From Paenibacillus polysaccharolyticus (lineage in GTDB: Bacteria; Bacillota; Bacilli; Paenibacillales; Paenibacillaceae), in assembly GCF_900102085.1 (NCBI RefSeq), contig NZ_FMVM01000004.1:186001-250000 (forward strand): DNA of 64,000 nt, read 5' to 3'. Below, piece after piece: positions 46,382 to 55,603 of this stretch. Position 1 is the stretch's first letter; each line of letters opens with the position of its first letter. The notes under the pieces are model-generated. The model made no database searches, was not told the DNA's origin, and saw only the letters and a program-made list of their open reading frames with translations. Both the position numbers and the translations under genes were made by a program.

Positions 46382-47962
46382 ATGTCCATACATCACATAG
46401 GTCAAAAGGTTACTTTTGCCGATATCAAAACGAGGTTGCCTCACGAAAGCTGGATGTATACACAGAATGAAGCACATGATGGTGAATTTGATGCCGAGGA
46501 AGTATGGCTGCATTCAGGTGATCTTCATATCAATGAGCTGTTGCTGGATGAGGGGCCTTTTTTAATTATGGTGGAGGGAAATCTGATCGTTGATCGTTAT
46601 ATTGGAAACACCGAATCCGACGCGGCCTCTTCTAACCTGGTTGTGCTTGGTGATCTTACAACGCCTTATATGCTCGTGGGAGGGCAGGAAATATATATTA
46701 CAGGTAATCTTTTTGTGGAGGATATGTTCTGGGGAGATTACAACCATGGAGAATTGACGGTGAGAGGCAACGTAGAAGGTGGGCTGCTAGTAAGTACAGA
46801 GCAATATGGAATTCAGATTCAAGGACAGCGGAAAGTGAAGCGTCAGCTCGAAGATTGGGAGGATCTCGGACCATGGCAAGGATTTGACATGCTGGAGTTA
46901 TTTGTTCCGGAATGTGTAATTGACGAAGATACAGAAGAGCCGTTTCCATGGCGAGAAGAGATGATAAAGAGGCTACAGCAGGGACAGCCTATCATTAAAC
47001 GAGAGTATATTTATGCCGCAGAACTAGCGCCAGATGTACCGGATTGGTTCGAAGATCATCAGTTCACCGCTGAGAACATTGAGCGTCTTACTCACCCTTC
47101 ATTATTACCTGTAAGAGAGCATGGTGAGTTGCTGAACAGCTATGAGTTTTGGGTGGATGGACAGTTTTGCCGAGGTTCTGTCTACGGGGATGAGTATACG
47201 GAAGGCTATTTCCGGAGTCTGTATTTTCAAGACGACCACGGCTGTGCATTGTTGCTCAAAATAGAGCCAGCAGACCAAGCTTCAGGCTCTCCTAATGAAC
47301 TTGCCCAGCAAGCGGGCACTCCTGTCTGGAGGATCTCAGGCGCATATCGTTATGTGAACAGTGAGAACTCCGAATGGAGCTTATTTACGGAAGAATCACC
47401 TTCAGATATTCAGCAGTTAAGCAACCGTGGATGGGATACTTTGCTGCAGTCCGTATCGAACTACCAGTATGTCCGCACCTTGATTTCGACGCAACATATT
47501 CGTGATTTATTAGCGTTGCCTATCGCGGAGCCGTATGACGATTATTATGATGATGACCGGCATGGGTTGTGGATTGAAGACTTCTACTTTGCATTTCGAC
47601 AAGCAGGTCAAATGTATAATGATGTTCCCCAGCCAGCTATGCTGCGTATTGGTAGAGAGTATACGGATACACAAGGGGAAACGAAGGTCGAGAAATACTT
47701 CTATACGATACACCAGCATGCGGACGGCTCGGAGATTGTGTTAATTGAATACTCGGCTCAGGAGGAAGAGGATGAAGAAGAGCCGTTGTTGCTTGAACTT
47801 CATTATGTAGGTGGTCCCCAATTACTACATGCCGTTCAATTGCTGGAACGTGGACGCAAAGAGCTGATGCAAGCGAATCAGGATTTGCTGGATGGAGAAC
47901 TGCCCTATGCTGTTGAATCCTTTGCGAAGCGATATTGGAAATCCAAAGGATACCTGAAATAA
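46382..47962 (+). CDS. Large acidic protein, unknown; N-terminal beta-solenoid-like
   Basis: A 526-residue, strongly acidic cytoplasmic protein without signal or membrane segments. Residues 40-150 contain regularly spaced beta turns (GDLHINELLLDEGPFLIMVE, GNLIVDRYIG, GDLTTPYMLVGGQEIYITG, NLFVEDMFWG, GNVEGGLLV) like a bactofilin or left-handed solenoid. The rest is mixed, with acidic runs (QEEEDEEEP). I do not recognise a family. Proteins with such solenoid starts occur among immunity or toxin-associated genes, but nothing nearby proves this. AGGAG lies about 10 bases before the ATG. It is bracketed by two orphan CRISPR repeats. Confidence 0.75.
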   Translation: MSIHHIGQKVTFADIKTRLPHESWMYTQNEAHDGEFDAEEVWLHSGDLHINELLLDEGPFLIMVEGNLIVDRYIGNTESDAASSNLVVLGDLTTPYMLVGGQEIYITGNLFVEDMFWGDYNHGELTVRGNVEGGLLVSTEQYGIQIQGQRKVKRQLEDWEDLGPWQGFDMLELFVPECVIDEDTEEPFPWREEMIKRLQQGQPIIKREYIYAAELAPDVPDWFEDHQFTAENIERLTHPSLLPVREHGELLNSYEFWVDGQFCRGSVYGDEYTEGYFRSLYFQDDHGCALLLKIEPADQASGSPNELAQQAGTPVWRISGAYRYVNSENSEWSLFTEESPSDIQQLSNRGWDTLLQSVSNYQYVRTLISTQHIRDLLALPIAEPYDDYYDDDRHGLWIEDFYFAFRQAGQMYNDVPQPAMLRIGREYTDTQGETKVEKYFYTIHQHADGSEIVLIEYSAQEEEDEEEPLLLELHYVGGPQLLHAVQLLERGRKELMQANQDLLDGELPYAVESFAKRYWKSKGYLK

Positions 47963-48016
47963 AAGAGCTACACCATAATACAAGACACCCAGACAGGATA
48001 TTGCACCTGACCAGGC

Positions 48017-48045
48017 GTCTCTGTTTGGAGTTCGTCGATTGAAAT
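48017..48045 (+). CRISPR. Degenerate CRISPR repeat remnant
   Basis: GTCTC, then TGTTTGGAGTTCGTCGATTG and AAAT, aligns with the type I-C repeat after a four-base gap, keeping TTTGGAGT and GATTGAAAT. It is a weaker relic than the others. Confidence 0.5.
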
Positions 48046-48109
48046 ATGTGAACTTAAGTAAGTTGTTAAAAAATAAAAAAAGATGCTCGTCTGAGCACCT
48101 ACACACTGG

Positions 48110-48115
48110 TATAAT
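48110..48115 (+). promoter_or_regulatory. Extended -10 promoter of the small toxin-like gene
   Basis: TGGTATAAT carries the extended -10 TGN before TATAAT (48110-48115). No good -35 is seen. A small hairpin TGCTCgtctGAGCA lies just upstream at 48084-48097. Confidence 0.55.
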
Positions 48116-48176
48116 TTAAAATGTACAGCCAATTTGTGGTGGGTATAGACAGTCCTCCGGTAAGGAGGTGGTGTCT

Positions 48177-48260
48177 ATGAATTTCTCTTTTTCAGATGTA
48201 ATCATGTTCGCAACGTTAATTATTGCGCTCCTGACATACATTGATCGAAAAAAGAAATAA
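48177..48260 (+). CDS. Type I toxin-like small hydrophobic peptide (putative holin-like toxin family)
   Basis: A 27-residue peptide: one membrane helix (VIMFATLIIALLTYI) followed by DRKKK. This is the pattern of the holin-like toxin family (Hol_Tox), found in type I toxin-antitoxin modules of Bacilli, where the peptide inserts into the membrane. An exceptionally strong AAGGAGGTGG site lies at 48162-48171. It is faced by CAGTCCTCC 10 bases upstream, which can pair with it and hide it. Two stem-loops follow the gene. An antisense antitoxin RNA from the other strand is expected from the family but is not proven here. Confidence 0.75.
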   Translation: MNFSFSDVIMFATLIIALLTYIDRKKK

Positions 48261-48293
48261 CCCGCCATAGGTTGGAGGCCTAGCGGGTTATTT
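48255..48293. terminator. Stem-loop overlapping the toxin stop codon
   Basis: AAATAACCCGC and GCGGGTTATTT form a perfect 11-bp stem that contains the toxin stop codon. It could terminate an antisense RNA or the toxin mRNA. Confidence 0.75.
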
Positions 48294-48345
48294 CTTCACC
48301 TTACGAAACACACTTGGAGGATTATCCATCGCAAATGCTGTACAG

Positions 48346-48378
48346 GAGTAGCCATTGGCCTGGCTACTCTTATTTTTC
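48346..48378 (+). terminator. Terminator of the toxin mRNA
   Basis: GAGTAGCCA and TGGCTACTC form a perfect stem followed by TTATTTTT. TGGAGGATTATCC just upstream (48315-48327) could pair with the CCTCC near the mRNA 5' end, as in known type I toxin mRNAs. The rest of the interval to 48570 is AT-rich and shows no gene. Confidence 0.8.
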
Positions 48379-48570
48379 CTTACTTTCATTTTATTAAACA
48401 TTCATGCGACATACAACCCATGTATACATATTTTTATTCTTTAAATTTAACAACGAGGCGCAATAGTCCAATATTAATAGATATGAAAACGGGGAGCCTT
48501 ACTACTCTGCGAAAGTCACTTTTTTCATGTTTTTGACCAACAGACTCGGAAAGGGGCTGACGAACAAACG

Positions 48571-49143
48571 ATGAATAACGAGCAAACCAAGTCACTTATC
48601 GGCGCGATCTCTATGGAAGAGTATGTGCAAAAGGGTAAGTTATCGCAATGTTTACCAGCAGATGCTCAGATTACACTGGAACTGGCCAAGGCGCAGGCGG
48701 ATGAAGTGTGGAGTGTGGAAAAGGAGAAACTGGAAGTAATCAGCTTGGATTACGAAGGATACACGGTGAATATGACATTCCAGATGGACGGGACGTACTT
48801 GTTCGATAGTGTGAATGTTTGGGCCGAAGTAGGGAACAGCGTAGGAGTAGCGACAGAAATAGATGTAGAGTCAGATTCAGGTTCAGTAGAGTCTACTTTA
48901 GTTACTTCTAAATTAGCTGCAATGGAGACAGTAGAACGTATTCAACAATTTGCGGCAAATTTGGGAATGCAGCTGGAATGGTTCGAAATGGGTGATGAGC
49001 GAGTATGCCTGATGCCCAGCGCGGTGACGTTACACTATTTGAAGCAGCAAAATAGATGGAAGCTGGTTAAAATTGCGGGAGCTTATCGAAGCGTGGACGA
49101 AGTTAGGGCCAGCCTGAGCCGCATAGCTGATGCGGTGAATTAG
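48571..49143 (+). CDS. Hypothetical protein
   Basis: A 190-residue, acidic, soluble protein without signal peptide. The N-terminus contains many Gln and Glu residues (SMEEYVQKGKLSQCLPADAQ); a central VNMTFQMDGTYLFDSVNVW and a C-terminal HYLKQQNRWKLVKIAGAYRS suggest a small alpha/beta domain. I do not recognise a family. AAAGGGG lies about 14 bases before the ATG. It lies directly before copy C of the 199-bp element. Confidence 0.6.
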   Translation: MNNEQTKSLIGAISMEEYVQKGKLSQCLPADAQITLELAKAQADEVWSVEKEKLEVISLDYEGYTVNMTFQMDGTYLFDSVNVWAEVGNSVGVATEIDVESDSGSVESTLVTSKLAAMETVERIQQFAANLGMQLEWFEMGDERVCLMPSAVTLHYLKQQNRWKLVKIAGAYRSVDEVRASLSRIADAVN

Positions 49144-49156
49144 TCTCGGACGAGCG

Positions 49157-49355
49157 CTAACGATCACAGGAGAGCTTATTCGGTCAGTTTATGACCTTTT
49201 CCAATTCTAACGATCACCACAGACGTTATTTGGAAGAAATACAGCAGAAAACGTCGGAAAACAAGGTGTTTGGAATAAATAAGGTTTCTGGTGATCGTTA
49301 GAATTCTATGAAGCAAAAAATCAGTCAAATAGCGTCTCCTGAGATCGTTAGAATT
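49157..49355. repeat. 199-bp four-armed inverted-repeat element, copy C
   Basis: Arms at 49157-49181 and 49203-49231 (forward) and 49277-49305 and 49328-49355 (inverted). The inner arms, AATTCTAACGATCACC and its complement GGTGATCGTTAGAATT, pair perfectly over 16 bp and with mismatches beyond. It begins 13 bp after a stop codon. Confidence 0.85.
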
Positions 49356-49374
49356 AACGTCAATCAGAGCAAGC

Positions 49375-49416
49375 TAAAAAACCAAGGCATGAGTGCACAA
49401 ACACTCAAGCCTTGGT
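49375..49416 (-). terminator. Terminator of the minus-strand chemoreceptor gene
   Basis: On the minus strand CCAAGGCTTGAGTG and CACTCATGCCTTGG form a 14-bp stem with one mismatch, followed by TTTTTT. Confidence 0.8.
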
Positions 49417-49577
49417 TGATGGTACTTCTATGACGCATACCGCCTATGATCAGTACTTGATGATATGCCTGCAATTCCTCACAATTTCTGCGGGTTCTTA
49501 TGCAATACAATTCACAACTACCGCATAATCTGTACTTCTCTCCTCCGCGGTATGCCTGTCAAGCCAAACTTCTCAGC

Positions 49578-51347
49578 TTACGCTTCTTTTACCTTAAAGA
49601 ACGAGATGAGTTCTTGCAATTGCTCGGATACTTCAGCTAATTCGTCGGATGCGCTGACGATGGCAGCCATGGAAGTTTCCTGTTCGGCGATGGAGTTCTC
49701 GATGAGTTTGCTGCTGCTTGCTGCTTTGCTGACACTTGCAGACAGTTCGTCTGCTGTCGCGGACATTTCTTGTGTGCTTGCCGAGATTTCCTCGGTGGAG
49801 CTGGAGATATCCTGAATCTGGTTCGCTACTTTGTTGGTAGCGGTCAAGATATCTTCGAAGAAAACTCCCGTTTTCCGTGTAACGTTGAGGCCTTTTTGTA
49901 CTTCTTCCGAACCCCGTTCCATTGCGTCTGCCGATTGTCCGATATCTCGCTGAATCTCATCGATCAACACACGAATCTGGGTTGCAGATTTTTGGGACTG
50001 CTCAGCCAGTTTACGTACTTCTCCAGCCACGACTGCGAAGCCTCGGCCTTCCTCCCCAACGCGTGCCGCTTCGATGGAAGCATTCAGGGCGAGCAGGTTG
50101 GTCTGTCCAGCGATATCCGTAATGATTCCGACAATGCTACTGATCTCATTGGAACGGTTCTCCAGAGATTGAATCGACGCATAAGTGTTCTGGACCGCAC
50201 TTGAGATCAGGCCCATCTGGTCGATAACCTGTTGCATAATTTCATGTCCGTTGTTCGAGCGTTGCTCCATGCTGAGCGCTTCATCGGCAACTTCAGCCGA
50301 GCTTCCGGCAATGTTCTGCACTACGGTAGACATCTCGGTCATAGCGCGTGCACTTTCCACAGTTGCTTTGTCCTGAGAGACGAGACCTGTAGAGATTTCA
50401 CGGATGTTGGTGCTGATCGATTGAATATTATCGTTGTTTTTCGCTGAAATATCCAGTAGTTCTTTCGACGAATTCGAGAGATGACGAGATGTATTTTTGA
50501 CTTTGAACAGAGTCGTGTTGAAACGCTCAATCATCTCATTGAACTTGTCGTTAATGACTCCGAGATCATCTCGTCCTGTCCGAATCGTGACGTCCAGGTT
50601 ACCTGTGCTTACTTCCTCAATGCCTTTCATGAGGTCACGAATCGGGCGCATCGTTTTTTTCAGCATAATAAATTGAAGTACCATGAACAGAATCAGGAAA
50701 CCGACCAGGTACATCAGTCCGTACAACAGTAATTTATTCAGCCCATTAGGAACGGCACTTGCATCAACATCAAAGTACAGCGCTGCGTAGATGGAACCGT
50801 CTGCCTTTTTGATTGGATACATCAGTGTTGTCCATGTTCCGAAATCATCGGTATAAAAATCACTAAACGCAGGTGCACCGGTTGCATTCATATCATCGAG
50901 ACCATGCTCAATCTGAGGAGATAACGGATAGTTTGTACCGGGCAGATACTTATCTTTCTCAAACGGTTCAACCAGACTTGTTGGAATCGCATAAATCGGA
51001 GCACTCTTTTCTTGATCCAGCTGTGAACCGAAAATGTAAGCTTGCGCGATATTGGGATTAAAGGTGTGGATGGAATCTAGATATTCCTTCAGCTTACTCT
51101 GATATGTATCGGAATAACTCTTCTCGGATGTGGCCTGTTCAACCTGACTTGTGTCCAGATCCTGAGACCATTTCAAGGTCGTAATCTCGGCTTGATCTTG
51201 CAATTGCTTGATTAATATACTTTTTTGCAACTGATAAGCTGCGGTAATCAGAATAATTCCAATCAGAGCGATGCTCCCGAATGAAATGATCAGATTTTTG
51301 GCGAAAAATGGAATGGTGCTCCAGCGAAGCTTTTTAAACAAGGTCAT
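49578..51347 (-). CDS. Methyl-accepting chemotaxis protein
   Basis: A 589-residue chemoreceptor. TM1 is at about residues 17-38 ([20 protein letters not shown]), an extracellular sensor at 40-200, TM2 near 206-226 ([20 protein letters not shown]) and HAMP at 228-290 ([20 protein letters not shown]). The signalling hairpin tip is [20 protein letters not shown] and continues [20 protein letters not shown]. The usual A at EAARAGE is V here (EAARVGEEG). The ATG follows GGAGGAG. It is transcribed away from a second chemoreceptor gene; the ligand is unknown. Confidence 0.93.
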   Translation of the reverse strand: MTLFKKLRWSTIPFFAKNLIISFGSIALIGIILITAAYQLQKSILIKQLQDQAEITTLKWSQDLDTSQVEQATSEKSYSDTYQSKLKEYLDSIHTFNPNIAQAYIFGSQLDQEKSAPIYAIPTSLVEPFEKDKYLPGTNYPLSPQIEHGLDDMNATGAPAFSDFYTDDFGTWTTLMYPIKKADGSIYAALYFDVDASAVPNGLNKLLLYGLMYLVGFLILFMVLQFIMLKKTMRPIRDLMKGIEEVSTGNLDVTIRTGRDDLGVINDKFNEMIERFNTTLFKVKNTSRHLSNSSKELLDISAKNNDNIQSISTNIREISTGLVSQDKATVESARAMTEMSTVVQNIAGSSAEVADEALSMEQRSNNGHEIMQQVIDQMGLISSAVQNTYASIQSLENRSNEISSIVGIITDIAGQTNLLALNASIEAARVGEEGRGFAVVAGEVRKLAEQSQKSATQIRVLIDEIQRDIGQSADAMERGSEEVQKGLNVTRKTGVFFEDILTATNKVANQIQDISSSTEEISASTQEMSATADELSASVSKAASSSKLIENSIAEQETSMAAIVSASDELAEVSEQLQELISFFKVKEA

Positions 51348-51850
51348 TCACTCCTCCTGTAAAATTAAAAAGGACTTCACCTGGACGTCGTATACGCTAG
51401 TGTTGCATTGCTTTCATGATGGATAGACATCTCCAATTACGATGAGATTTTCAATGTCGTTACAGATAAGAAGACTATAGTTGCTAATTATATTGTGTTT
51501 GTTCTTCACGTATATGAACTCCAGGTAAGTTCTACTCCTCAGTTATATCGTTATTTCGACATATTAATGTTAGATTTTTCAAACAAAATAGGACTTATGG
51601 ACTGGAACTTTTGGATTATCTTCGTATTTTACGTAAGAAGTGTCATATTGTTATGAGTGTTCTCTCCTGATTTGAATTACGAAAATGTTATTTTCTAAAC
51701 AAAGAGTTATCTGCACTTTTAGGACATGTGGCATGGAATCATCACTGCTAATCTCCCAGCCCCATGCATCTTTTGACACAATTACGGAGAATACGTAAAC
51801 GACTAGTTAATATTTGAGAAAAAAATGTGATAAAGGTCACAGTCAGGTTA
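51348..51850. other. AT-rich region between divergent chemoreceptor genes
   Basis: About 500 nt with no gene. On the minus strand TAAC, 16 nt, AACGATAT (about 51546-51573) is a weak sigma-D-like match for the minus-strand chemoreceptor. No other motif was recognised. Confidence 0.35.
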
Positions 51851-51878
51851 TAAAAAATGTGTATACCCACACCGATAA
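51851..51878 (+). promoter_or_regulatory. Sigma-D-type (motility) promoter
   Basis: TAAA (51851-51854), 16 nt, ACCGATAA (51871-51878) fits the motility sigma factor consensus TAAA, 14-16 nt, GCCGATAT at 6 of 8 positions of the -10 box. It lies 80 bp before a chemoreceptor gene, as expected. Confidence 0.65.
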
Positions 51879-51959
51879 GTCTATATGTGAAATCTCTAAG
51901 CAGAACCCAATCTGTCAGAGATCAAGACAATTTAATCGTGAAAAGGGTGGCTCACACAC

Positions 51960-53648
51960 ATGCGTAGCATGAGTATTGGTACTAAAATCAGTTTGATCGT
52001 GATCGGTATTTTCATTTTGTTCTCCTCGGCCGTAGCGGTCAGCGTTCTGATGGAGATGCGAAATGGCATTAAGACCTTCGCTACCGAAAAGGCGAAACGG
52101 GACCTCGAGATGGCGAATCACATTTTGTCATACAAATACCCGGGAGACTGGGCCATTAAAGATGGGCAGTTGTACAAAGGCGATGCATTGCTGGAAGAAA
52201 ATTTTGATCTGGTGGACGAAATCGGCAATGCGTCAGGGGATACCGTGACCCTTTTTCGCGGAGATGAACGAATCGCTACGAATGTAATGGTTGACGGGAA
52301 ACGCGCCATAGGTACGAAGGTGTCCGAACAGGTGGCACAGACTGTTTTGCAGAAGGGTGAAAAGTATTTCGGGGAAGCTGTTGTTGTCGGACAGAAGACT
52401 CAAACTGCTTATGAACCCATTAAAAACGCATCAGGAGAGATCATCGGTATTTTCTATGTGGGTGCTTCCCAATCATTAATTGATGTGATTATCTCTTCGT
52501 TTCTTCAAACCTTTCTGATCGTGGTTGGTATTGCGATGTTGATTGCCATTGTGTTGATCGTTTGGTACGTCCGCAGGGTGAGAGCCAGAATTAACCGGGT
52601 ATCTCTTGCCATTAAACGTGCAGGAACGGGAGACTTCACACAGCCAGTGGTCGATCATGTTAGAGATGAGATTGGCATGCTAAGTGCCGGTTACAATGAA
52701 ATGAGAAGTAGCTTGCAGGGCATTATTCAAGGCGGTCTGGACGCAGCGGATAAAGCAGGTCATTCCACGGGATTGCTGCTACAGATTGCGGAGCAGACCG
52801 CAAGTGTGTCAGAACAGATTGCTGTCTCTGTGGAACAGGTCGCGCGAGGGGCCGTAAGTCAGACTGTAAGTACGGACGAGAATCTGCAAGCGATGGAAGA
52901 GGTGGCTATCGGCGTACAGCGTATAGCAGATAGAGCTTCCAGCATTGCAGATGCCGCAGTGTACTCACGGGAGCAAGCGGACACTGGAGGACAAGCGGTG
53001 CAGCTAACGGTGGAACAGATGGCAGCCATTGAAGCTTCCGTCAGTGCGACGGATGAAGTGATTCGTATGCTGGAGGAGAAGTCTGCTCAGATCGGTCAGA
53101 TGGTATCTGCTATTCATGAGATTGCAGGCCAGACGAATCTGCTCGCGCTTAATGCTTCCATCGAGGCGGCAAGAGCGGGAGAGCAAGGTAGAGGTTTTGC
53201 CGTGGTATCTACCGAAGTGCGGAAGCTGGCTGAACAGGCTGGACAATCGTCGAGCCAGATTGAAGCGCTTGTCGGAGCGATGGAACAGGACATGTTGCAT
53301 TCCTTGGCAGCGATGGCCAAAGTGAAGCAAGAAGTAAGCGAGGGTTTGCGACTTACAAAAGAAACCGAACAGAGCTTTACCCAGATTCGGGATACGAACC
53401 TGCGCATTGCAACAGAGATCGAAGATATGGCGGCGACCAGTGAAGAGATGTCGGCAGGTGTAGAGCAGATTGTGGCATCGGTGAACGAGATTGCACGTCA
53501 TGCACAGACGGCCAGCACCAATTCTCAACATGCCGCCGGGTCTGCACAAGAGCAACTCAAATCTGTGGAGCAGATCAAGGAGTCCGCAGCGATGCTGTCT
53601 GATGTTTCGGCAGAACTGCAAGCATCCCTGAAACCTTTTAAGATATAA
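51960..53648 (+). CDS. Methyl-accepting chemotaxis protein with single-Cache-type sensor
   Basis: A 562-residue chemoreceptor. TM1 is at about 9-30 ([20 protein letters not shown]), a sensor domain at 32-180 with the sCache-like elements [35 protein letters not shown] and [20 protein letters not shown], and TM2 at 182-203. HAMP and the signalling domain follow ([40 protein letters not shown]). Sensors of this class bind small organic acids or amino acids in several receptors, but the ligand here is unknown. GGGTGG lies 10 bases before the ATG. A sigma-D-type promoter is upstream. Confidence 0.93.
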   Translation: MRSMSIGTKISLIVIGIFILFSSAVAVSVLMEMRNGIKTFATEKAKRDLEMANHILSYKYPGDWAIKDGQLYKGDALLEENFDLVDEIGNASGDTVTLFRGDERIATNVMVDGKRAIGTKVSEQVAQTVLQKGEKYFGEAVVVGQKTQTAYEPIKNASGEIIGIFYVGASQSLIDVIISSFLQTFLIVVGIAMLIAIVLIVWYVRRVRARINRVSLAIKRAGTGDFTQPVVDHVRDEIGMLSAGYNEMRSSLQGIIQGGLDAADKAGHSTGLLLQIAEQTASVSEQIAVSVEQVARGAVSQTVSTDENLQAMEEVAIGVQRIADRASSIADAAVYSREQADTGGQAVQLTVEQMAAIEASVSATDEVIRMLEEKSAQIGQMVSAIHEIAGQTNLLALNASIEAARAGEQGRGFAVVSTEVRKLAEQAGQSSSQIEALVGAMEQDMLHSLAAMAKVKQEVSEGLRLTKETEQSFTQIRDTNLRIATEIEDMAATSEEMSAGVEQIVASVNEIARHAQTASTNSQHAAGSAQEQLKSVEQIKESAAMLSDVSAELQASLKPFKI

Positions 53649-53715
53649 CATGTGGCCTAGGCTTCTCCTTAATCTTTCAACACGATCCACCTACAGATTG
53701 AAGTGAAATTGCATC

Positions 53716-53742
53716 AAGTCCACCTGCGGGTGGACTTTTATT
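53716..53742 (+). terminator. Terminator of the plus-strand chemoreceptor gene
   Basis: AAGTCCACC, TGCG, GGTGGACTT followed by TTATTT. Confidence 0.9.
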
Positions 53743-53819
53743 TACTTTGGGCTGGTTATACTGTTCCTAGATGGAGCGGTAAGAAGAGACGTAATATGAA
53801 AGAAAGTGAGGAATGTTAG

Positions 53820-54266
53820 ATGTTGAATATGGTGATTACAGGTTTGATTATTGTATTGTTATCGATGAGGGAAAAAGAGGTTAAGCTTGATCGCATGTGG
53901 ATGCTACCTGTGATTGTTGCGGTTGCCATCTTTTTCAATATATCTCAAGTACCTCTTACAGGGCTGACGTTGCTTTTTTATATTATGTTTCTGGTCATTG
54001 GTTGCGGTATAGGCTTGTGGCGTGCCTGGATGGAACGGTTGCGGGTGGATGCGTTGACTGGCAAAGTGATGTCTAAAGGTTCCATGGGCACAGCTATTGT
54101 ACTTATCATCATTATGCTGGTTAAGCATTACATCAGTACACTGGATGTACATCACAGTGTGGTTGCTCTGAGCAGTGCATTGCTATTTATACCGCTCGGA
54201 AGTATTGCTGCTCGTCGGTTTATCATTTATTATCGGGTTCGTCACATGCAAGCTGCCAAGGTATAG
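53820..54266 (+). CDS. CcdC/DUF1453-like membrane protein
   Basis: A 148-residue integral membrane protein with four hydrophobic segments: MVITGLIIVLLSM, the stretch MLPVIVAVAIFFNISQVPLT, GLTLLFYIMFLVIGCGIGLW, and the C-terminal pair around IVLIIIMLVKHYI and ALSSALLFIPLGSIAARRFI. LRVDALTGKVMSKGS between helices is the motif shared by CcdC-type proteins, which in Bacillus sit near cytochrome c biogenesis genes but have no assigned activity. No cytochrome genes are near. It may be co-transcribed with the kinase gene 92 nt downstream. Confidence 0.7.
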   Translation: MLNMVITGLIIVLLSMREKEVKLDRMWMLPVIVAVAIFFNISQVPLTGLTLLFYIMFLVIGCGIGLWRAWMERLRVDALTGKVMSKGSMGTAIVLIIIMLVKHYISTLDVHHSVVALSSALLFIPLGSIAARRFIIYYRVRHMQAAKV

Positions 54267-54358
54267 TTTTCAACGTATAGTCGAAATTAAACTGGAATCC
54301 TTACGAGGAGTCATCTGATCAGGCTCGCTGGATTCAAGGTGATGCGAAAGGGAAACTT

Positions 54359-55603
54359 ATGCAGAATCAAATGGTCACGTTGAATAACATACGAAAATTT
54401 ATAGCTGATCATACAGGGGATATGATTCTCAGTCTGTTGCTACTGTATAATCTGGTCAGCCCAATGGAACCATTCACCTGGCTCGGTTTGTGTGCAGGTC
54501 TCGTTATCCGTTTACCTTACTTTGTACTGGTCTGGACACCGAACTGGCTAAAAAAAGATCGGATTCGTACGATCATGATTGGTTTAACCTGGGCGGCTAC
54601 GCTTCTCTATGCGGCATTGTTCCATGCAGAGTATCGTATTTTTGAGCTTACCTTTTATCTCATCGGATATGCTGCGTTGAATCTGCCCGTATTCCGTTCC
54701 TGGTGGCTGGGGTTAATCATTCTCGTGGGTAACGGGCTATTATTGTATGCTGCCGGAGTGGAGTTACATCTGATTTGGTTATATACGATGGCTTATATTG
54801 TTACGTACATTTTCTGCTGGGGAGCACGGATCAAGCGGGAGAGCAGGCGAGAGAGCGAGCGTCATTATGCCGAATTACAGGCTGTACATGACGAATTGAG
54901 CCAGGCACATGATGAGCTTCAGCATACGCATGAAGAACTGGAGCGGGCAACCGTGCGTTTAATGCACTATGCGGTGATTGAAGAGCGGGGACGAATATCG
55001 ATGGATTTGCACGATAGTATCGGGAATCGTCTGACATCGGCTATTGTGCAACTTCAAGCTATTCCATATATGATGAAGGTGGACGCTACTGAAGCGGATA
55101 AAGCCATTGGCACCGTGCTGGATGTGGTGCGGCAAAGCTTGCAGGAAGTGCGGACGGTTGCTCATCAGATGGGGAGCAGTGAAGCAGGGCTTGGACTGGT
55201 TGCGCTGAACAGTCTGGTCAGTGAAGTACAGAAGCTAACCGGTTGTTCCATTGAACTGCGCTATGCTGGTCAAAAGGAAGCATGGTCACAGGAGACGTCC
55301 GAACTACTGTACCGGATTCTACAGGAGGCGTTATCGAACATTATTCGTCATGCACAAGCTACCCAAGTAAGCGTACATATCAAGGAACAGGAAGAGGATC
55401 TGTTCATGCAGGTAGAGGATAACGGCGTATTTATCCAGCAACAACCGCTTGTACCTGGTTTTGGTTTATCCAGTATGAAAGCAAGGTGTGAGAGGGTTGG
55501 AGGATCCATGACCATCGAAGCGATCCATCCGCACGGGATGAAGCTGACTGTCTGCATTCCGCATGGTGGCATAAAATCGACTTCAGGAGGTGGTGAGCTA
55601 TGA
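54359..55603 (+). CDS. Sensor histidine kinase, NarL/DesK type (HisKA_3)
   Basis: A 414-residue kinase. The N-terminal 155 residues hold five to six membrane helices with little outside the membrane, so it probably senses the membrane itself or a small ligand, as DesK and LiaS do. A coiled coil (EESRRESERHYAEL through AHDELQHTHEELE) connects to the dimerisation domain with His218 in RGRISMDLHDSIGNRLT. The ATPase domain has RILQEALSNIIRHAQATQ and VEDNGVFIQ, GFGLSSMKARCERVGG. Its stop overlaps the regulator start by four bases. ATG 54359 follows GGGAAAC, a weak site. Confidence 0.92.
   Translation: MQNQMVTLNNIRKFIADHTGDMILSLLLLYNLVSPMEPFTWLGLCAGLVIRLPYFVLVWTPNWLKKDRIRTIMIGLTWAATLLYAALFHAEYRIFELTFYLIGYAALNLPVFRSWWLGLIILVGNGLLLYAAGVELHLIWLYTMAYIVTYIFCWGARIKRESRRESERHYAELQAVHDELSQAHDELQHTHEELERATVRLMHYAVIEERGRISMDLHDSIGNRLTSAIVQLQAIPYMMKVDATEADKAIGTVLDVVRQSLQEVRTVAHQMGSSEAGLGLVALNSLVSEVQKLTGCSIELRYAGQKEAWSQETSELLYRILQEALSNIIRHAQATQVSVHIKEQEEDLFMQVEDNGVFIQQQPLVPGFGLSSMKARCERVGGSMTIEAIHPHGMKLTVCIPHGGIKSTSGGGEL

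Noticed and set aside
48177..48260. Prophage holin
   Set aside because: The family is called holin-like, but no other phage gene is near and the size and mRNA structure fit a type I toxin.
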